Below, piece after piece: positions 59,036 to 64,000 of a stretch of DNA of 64,000 bases. Under the pieces are notes generated by a model, which had not been told where the DNA came from, did not search any database, and saw only the letters and a list, made by a program, of their open reading frames with translations. A program made the translations under genes and the position numbers. Origin of the DNA: Lepus europaeus (taxonomy: Eukaryota > Chordata > Mammalia > Lagomorpha > Leporidae); assembly GCF_033115175.1 (NCBI RefSeq), contig NC_084829.1, positions 132,404,996 through 132,468,995 of the forward strand. The letters are read 5' to 3'. Position 1 is the first letter of the stretch; every line of letters begins with the position of its first letter.

Positions 59036-59316
59036 TTCAAAACACTAATAGTAATATTGAGCATGTTAAGTAAAGGCAAAGAGAGTATAAAAAACTCAGT
59101 TCAAATGTCTAGAGATAAACATTATAATATCTGATGAAAAATGCACAGAATGATAATAATAGTACACAAGGTATTGCTGAAGGAAAAGTCAAATTTAAAG
59201 ATGCAACAAGAGAAGCTATACAAAGTGAAATATAGTGAGGAAAAAAAGAAACTGCACTGGAAACAAGATAGAACACTGATTTATTTTGGACAATTATCAA
59301 GGGGCCAAATATACTA

Positions 59317-59425
59317 GTACAGACAGTCCTGGACTTATGATGGCTCAGTTTTCAATGTTTTTATTTTACAATGATGTGAAAGCAATTTACATTCAGCAGA
59401 AGCCATACTTTGAATGGTAGAGTGA
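59317..59425 (+). mobile_element. Tigger-like terminal fragment
   Basis: cagtcctggacttatgatgg, ctcagttttcaatgtttttat, aatgatgtgaaagcaattta, cattcagcagaagccatact, ttgaat. This is the diverged start of a TcMar-Tigger type element; only the terminal 100 bp is visible. Confidence 0.6.
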
Positions 59426-60030
59426 TGAGAGAGAGAGAGAAAGAGAGAGAGAAGAAAAGGAGGAGTACAAAAGCAAGTTACTTAAATATAAGGATAGAAA
59501 TTGATTAAAAGTAAAAGAATGAAAAAATATGTATCAATAACATATATCAACTGAGTAAATAAAAATGATCTCCCTATGAACAAGCATCTGTCTATTCATA
59601 AGAGAAGGACAGATGGAAAGAAAGCTTTATTCTGTAGGGTATAATTATAAATATACCAATAAACCAAATTGGTAAGTGGGAGAGCTGATATCAGTTGCAG
59701 TATTTACATTTTAGATGACCAGACATCAAGGGAAGTTGAGTGACTGTTGGGATGTTGGATCAGCCTTAACAACTCGGAGTGGCTCCCACAGCTCACAGTT
59801 GAAATGAGTCACAGTACAAGAAAGGAAGTACCGAGAACTCAACCAAATAGAGGGTAATTGCAATTTCTATCCTCATTATGACTGCGCCCGACTCCAACCT
59901 AGAGCAAAGCAAATGCTGCAATTTATGTCTCCTTGTTTCCATCCTGAAGTTAAAGATCCTAAACATCTTACATTTTCCACTGAAGATAAGTCACAGTTCT
60001 AATAAATTATTTATCTCCATGATTTTTCCA
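59426..60030. other. Unique DNA with a (GA)n patch
   Basis: gagagagagagaaagagaga at 59429-59450; otherwise no recognised element. Confidence 0.4.
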
Positions 60031-60054
60031 GCAAATACATAGTGAATTGTTTCA

Positions 60055-61205
60055 TTATATTATTTTTTTCATTTGTCTTTTATATTGGAATAGTACAAGA
60101 CTCACAGGAAGTTGGGAAATGAATATAAATAGTTTCTATATACTCCTCACCCAGCCTCCTCTAATGATATCATCCTATATAATATTAGTCATGTATATTA
60201 TCAAAGCCAATGAACTGGCATTGGTTCAATACAATTAACTAAACTACAGATAATACTTAGACTTTATCAGTATTTGCTGTACTGTAAGTCATGGTTTTAT
60301 GAAAAAAATTTTTTTGACAGGCAGAGTGGACAGTGAGAGAGAGAGACAGAGAGAAAGGTCTTCCTATTGCCGTTGGTTCACCCTCCAATGGCCGCCGCAG
60401 CTGGCGCACTGCAGCCGGCGCACCGCGCTGATCCGAAGGCAGGAGCCAGGTGCTTCTCCTGGTCTCCCATGGGGTGCAGGGCCCAAGCACTTGGGCCATC
60501 CTCCACTGCACTCCCGGGCCACAGCCAGAGAGCTGGCCTGGAAGAGGAGCAACCGGGACAGAATCCAGCGCCCCGACCGGGACTAGAACCCAGTTTGCCG
60601 GTGCCGCAAGGCAGAGGATTAGCCTAGTGAGCCGTGGCGCCGGCCGGTTTTATGAAAATTTTGTCATCTGTATGTTCTCATTAACTAGCACCACAATCTG
60701 GATACAGAACTCTCTCACCACCACAAAGAAACTTCAGTTTACCCCATTATAGTCAAAGCCTAGCTCAAATCTCATCTCACCCCTGAGATAGGTGCTCCAT
60801 CACTGCATTTGCATCTCTGTGATAATGTGTAAATGGAAGCATACATTCTGTAACCTCTCAAGATTGCCTTTTCGCTCACAATCATGCCATTGAGGATTAC
60901 ACCAGGTTTTATGTCTATCGATGGTTCATTTATTTTTATTGCGGTACTATTTAATTGGTTGCATGGGCCTGGTTAATCCATTCATCCATTGAAGGACATT
61001 TAAGTTGTTTCCAGCTTTTACCTATCATTTTAGCTTCTATGAGCATTCATGTAGGTTTTTACATGAAGCTAATGTTTCATGTCTTAGGTGTAAATATCTA
61101 GGAGTGTGATGGCTGAGTTGTATGCTTAAATATAAATAATTCAGTCAACTTTCTTCTAAATGGCTGTACCATTTCATATTCCCACCAAAAATGTATAAAA
61201 AATAT
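60055..61205 (-). mobile_element. Antisense old L1 (L1M-like) 3' end, split by a CSINE
   Basis: Left part is the complement of an old L1 3'UTR: ctcctctaatgatatcatcc, cattggttcaatacaattaa, ctaaactacagataatactt. Right part after the CSINE continues: cttcagtttaccccattata, tgcatttgcatctctgtgat, catccattgaaggacattta, agttgtttccagcttttacc, aaatatctaggagtgtgatg, ccatttcatattcccaccaa. These are complements of the ORF2 end. Much more diverged than the 53 kb L1. Confidence 0.7.
60306..60645 (-). mobile_element. Young-type CSINE inside the L1M
   Basis: tttttttgacaggcagagtg, GA block, caatggccgccgcagctggc, ccgcgctgatccgaaggcag, and head complement gtgagccgtggcgccggccg, with many CpGs. Target duplication ggttttatgaaaa, identical at 60293-60305 and 60646-60658. 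Confidence 0.96.
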
Positions 61206-61640
61206 ATTCATCCTTTACATCCTTTACATCCTATAAGCATGTCTTCAGAAACTAAAAAAAATTAGCTATTCTAATATTTTATATACATCTATATATGTAG
61301 TATATATTTGTGTGATTTTTATTACATTTCTTTTCAGCTAGAGTGTCCGTTCTAAAATGTCAGGAAGTGTGTCCTATTGATGTTCTGGCAAAGTCGATTG
61401 CTCAATAAATATGTGCTTCCTAGCTGAGAAGATGAAAGAACGAATAAAGAAATGAAGGGAGAACTGAAATATTGAAGGGAGGAATAGGAAAGGACAAGGA
61501 AGAAAGGAGAAAGGATGAAGTCTGTGTGGGCTACAGATTTGGCTCAAACTCTAGGCTATTGTGTCTGCAAGTGTAGACTGCTGAACCCTCCAGTAATGAG
61601 CAGATGAGATACTGAGCATCTGCCCCCACAGTGACACATG
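61206..61640. other. Unique non-coding DNA
   Basis: AT-rich on the left, purine-rich at 61430-61520; no recognised element. Confidence 0.4.
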
Positions 61641-61671
61641 TTTTTTGGTTTGTTTTTGTTTTTGTTTTTGT

Positions 61672-61972
61672 TTTGACAGGCAGAGTTAGACAGTGAGAGA
61701 GAGAGAGGCAAAGAGAAAGGTCTTCCTTCAGATGGTTCACCCCCTAAATGGTTGCCAATCCAAAGCCAGGAGCCAGGTGCTTCCTCCTGGTCTCCCATGC
61801 GGGTGCAGGGCCCAAGGACTTGGGCCATCTCCACTGCCTTCCCGGGCCATAGCAGAGAGCTGGACTGGAAGAGGAGCAATCGGGACAGAACCGGTACCCC
61901 AACCAGGATATCCAGGGTACCAGCACCACAGGCAGAGGATTAGCCTAGTGAGCCGCAGTGCTGGCCTTGCAT
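61672..61972 (-). mobile_element. CSINE, younger type
   Basis: A (TTTTTG)n-like tail complement (ttttgtttttgtttttgttt) precedes gacaggcagagttagacagt, GA block, ccatgcgggtgcagggccca, and head complement gagccgcagtgctggcc. The internal region is shortened relative to the neighbours. Confidence 0.93.
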
Positions 61973-62312
61973 ATCTTTTTTTGACAGGCAGAGTCGATAG
62001 TGAGAGAGAGAGAGAGACAGAGAGAAAGGTCTTCCTTTTTGCCGTTGGTTCACCCTCCAATGGCCGCTGCGGCCGGCGCATCTCGCTGATCTGAAGGCAG
62101 GAGCCAGATGCTTCTCCTGGTCTCCCATGCAGGTGCAGGGCCCAAGTACTTGGGCCATCCTCCACTGCCTTCGCGGGCCATAGTAGAGAGCTGGCCTGGA
62201 AGAGGGGCAACCGGGATAGAATCCGGCGCCCCAACCGGGACTAGAACCCGGTGTGCCGGCGCTGCAAGGCGGAGGATTAGCCTGTTAAGCCACGGCGCCG
62301 GCCGGCCTAGCA
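61973..62312 (-). mobile_element. CSINE, younger type, directly adjacent to the previous one
   Basis: tttttgacaggcagagtcga, GA block, caatggccgctgcggccggc, gaggggcaaccgggatagaa, and head complement aagccacggcgccggccggc. It lies end to end with the preceding CSINE in the same orientation; the flanks gcatatctttttt and gcatattttttaa are a likely degraded target duplication. The 133-197 codon frames over both are SINE artefacts. Confidence 0.94.
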
Positions 62313-62725
62313 TATTTTTTAAAAGATTAAGTTCTATTTTATTTGGGCTATAAACTGTACCGCTGTAGATTATAGAAAAATAGAATGTTTGTTGGGAAAA
62401 TAGAGCAGCAAATAAGGAATGGATCAGTGAGCCCAAGAGGAATGCCTGTGTCTGTTGGGATTTTGCAATTGCCAATGAATGGCTTGGCAACTTCAGAAAA
62501 CTTGTTAGAGAAACCTGTAAAGTTAATTGTATGTCCTGGAGTTTGTTTTCTTGGGGAATGTTGCTCCATGACACTACAGCACAGTCAATGGATGTAGGGG
62601 ATGAGAATACTGTATAACTCCTCTTGGTCTTCCAAATGCACACTCATGTATTAAAGACTGACAAGTTCTACAGGAAGCCCATTTAACTGTGCAGCCATTT
62701 CCCATGAGTTATTATTTATTTTGTT
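62313..62725. other. Unique non-coding DNA
   Basis: No recognised element; frames of about 70 codons on both strands without any family match. Confidence 0.4.
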
Positions 62726-62727
62726 TT

Positions 62728-63018
62728 TTAAAAAGATTTTATTTATTTATTTGCGGGGTAGAGTCATAGACAGAGAGAGGGAGAAACAGAAAGAAAGGTC
62801 TTCCATCCACTGATTCACTCCTTAAAAGGCTGCAATGGCTGGAACTGAGCCGATCTGAAGCCAAGAGCTTCTTCCAGTCCACTTGGGCCATCTTCCACTG
62901 CTCTCCCCAGCCATAAGCAGAGAGTTGGATCAGAAGTGGAGCAGCCAGGACCCACACCATTTGGGATGCCTGTGCTGCAGGTGGAAGCATAGGCTACTAT
63001 GCCACAGAGCTGGCCCCA
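62728..63018 (-). mobile_element. CSINE, older type
   Basis: aaaagattttatttatttat, GA block, ttaaaaggctgcaatggctg, gccatcttccactgctctcc, and head complement ctatgccacagagctggccc. A short internal deletion removes the ctggtctcccacgtgggtgc part. Confidence 0.9.
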
Positions 63019-64000
63019 CGAGTATTATTTCCCATGGAACACAGTTCTGTCCTGAGATGTAAGATATGCTACAAATCTATTCAGTGGACCATTTGTCAGT
63101 CACAGAGTATCAGTTTAACTATGTTAGATTTGAATATAACATCAGTTAAGGTCTTCTAAAGCTTAGATGGTCAGAAAGATATAAACGAGGTTCATTGTCC
63201 CAATACCCTATGGAGAAAGCCTGATGCCTGATGATCAAGTAAACTTTTCATAAAGCTAAATGTATTCCATTTGAAGGGCTGACACTTTGAATCTTTGCAT
63301 TTTCTGAGATAAAATGTTGGTGATAGAGGGTTTTAGTTTTCTCAGCTGAGTTTTATCACAAAACTATAACCTGCATAATGTTAGAGATAAAGTCTTGTTT
63401 TGCTGACAATTAAAAGCTCGACTTTCTGGTTCCAAGCCAAATAGACTTTCATTAAAATTTTTAAATTAAATAACAAGTAATCATCCTGGTTAGCATAACC
63501 CTATATTGGGCTGATAATTGTTTCTTAAATTTAGAGTTCTTGGAATTACAGGTCTAGATGAAAGTCAAGTTTGCTAAAACATACAGATAATATTGCTTCA
63601 ATAGCCTTCTCATCCTGTGGGTGCCCAGAGATTACTCCTAGACCCTCTTGCATTTCACTGATGTCATGTGACTAGTCTTAGACAACAGAGCGCAAGTGGG
63701 AGTGATTTCTGTAGCTTCCTGTTTAGGTCTTTCTCCATTAGTAGACTGAATGCAGAGGACTGAAGGGCTCTAGGAATTATGGAGCCACATGATCCTGTGT
63801 GAGGAAAGGTAATTACCAAATGAACCACACACACAGAACTATAAATTGAAGATGAAGTAAAATTTATTGTGCCAAACCATTGAGATTTTGGAGTTTGTTT
63901 TAGAAGATAGTAACATATGTATCTACATTTATACATGGATACACAAAAACATACACCTTCATAGACATATAGTAGAAGCATGTGCACTAGAAATTTAAAA
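63019..64000. other. Unique non-coding DNA to window end
   Basis: No recognised element; the longest frame (107 codons at 63664-63987 minus) has no family match and is rich in Tyr/Cys/Leu, as expected by chance. Confidence 0.4.

Noticed and set aside
61737-62643. Long frames of 165 and 197 codons on the minus strand
   Set aside because: They run across two CSINEs. The GC-rich SINE body gives open frames on both strands everywhere it occurs in this window (also at 6.2, 33.4, 42.2, 43.4, 45.3, 57.6 and 60.3 kb).

Overview
This window is vertebrate, and specifically mammalian, intergenic DNA. No intact host gene was found. The organism is almost certainly a lagomorph, most likely rabbit (Oryctolagus) or a close relative. 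About thirty copies of the lagomorph C-repeat SINE (CSINE, tRNA-derived, A-rich tail, internal CT-rich block) lie on both strands. LINE-1 3' ends have the rabbit-type 3'UTR with a G-rich purine stretch. Mammal-wide fossils (MIR, L2, a pogo/Tigger1 DNA transposon, an MLT1-like LTR) lie between them. Introns of unseen flanking genes cannot be excluded.

Layout. From 1 to 36.6 kb there is low-complexity unique DNA broken by CSINEs, small L1 3' ends and short palindromic mariner-like elements. It also holds one clear processed pseudogene, a CUL3 3' fragment on the minus strand at 3.7-4.2 kb with a 14-bp target-site duplication. From 36.67 to 47.4 kb lies a nearly full-length but decayed class I (gamma-like) endogenous retrovirus on the plus strand: LTR, leader, gag, pro, pol, env, LTR. 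Three CSINEs and an antisense solo LTR of another family were inserted into it later. From 48.7 to 50.8 kb is a Tigger1 fossil. From 50.8 to 52.6 kb is unique DNA with two CTCF-like motifs in the same orientation. From 53.0 to 56.5 kb is a 5'-truncated L1 with the C-terminal half of ORF2 and a complete 3'UTR. The last 7.5 kb hold more CSINEs, an old antisense L1M 3' end and Tigger-like debris.

How the parts relate. The history is one of layered insertion, and exact flanking duplications let several layers be ordered: L1 into CSINE (9.3-10.8 kb and 53.0 kb), CSINE into LTR into retrovirus (42.2-43.2 kb), CSINE into mariner-like MITEs (3.2 and 15.3 kb), CSINE into L1 (18.7 and 60.3 kb).

The least expected structure is a long inverted repeat of about 178 bp with about 89% arm identity. 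It sits in the leader/5' gag region of the retrovirus, with arms at 37.51-37.69 and 38.28-38.45 kb. I found no convincing new host gene system. All family names are given from recognition of the sequence; no database was searched.
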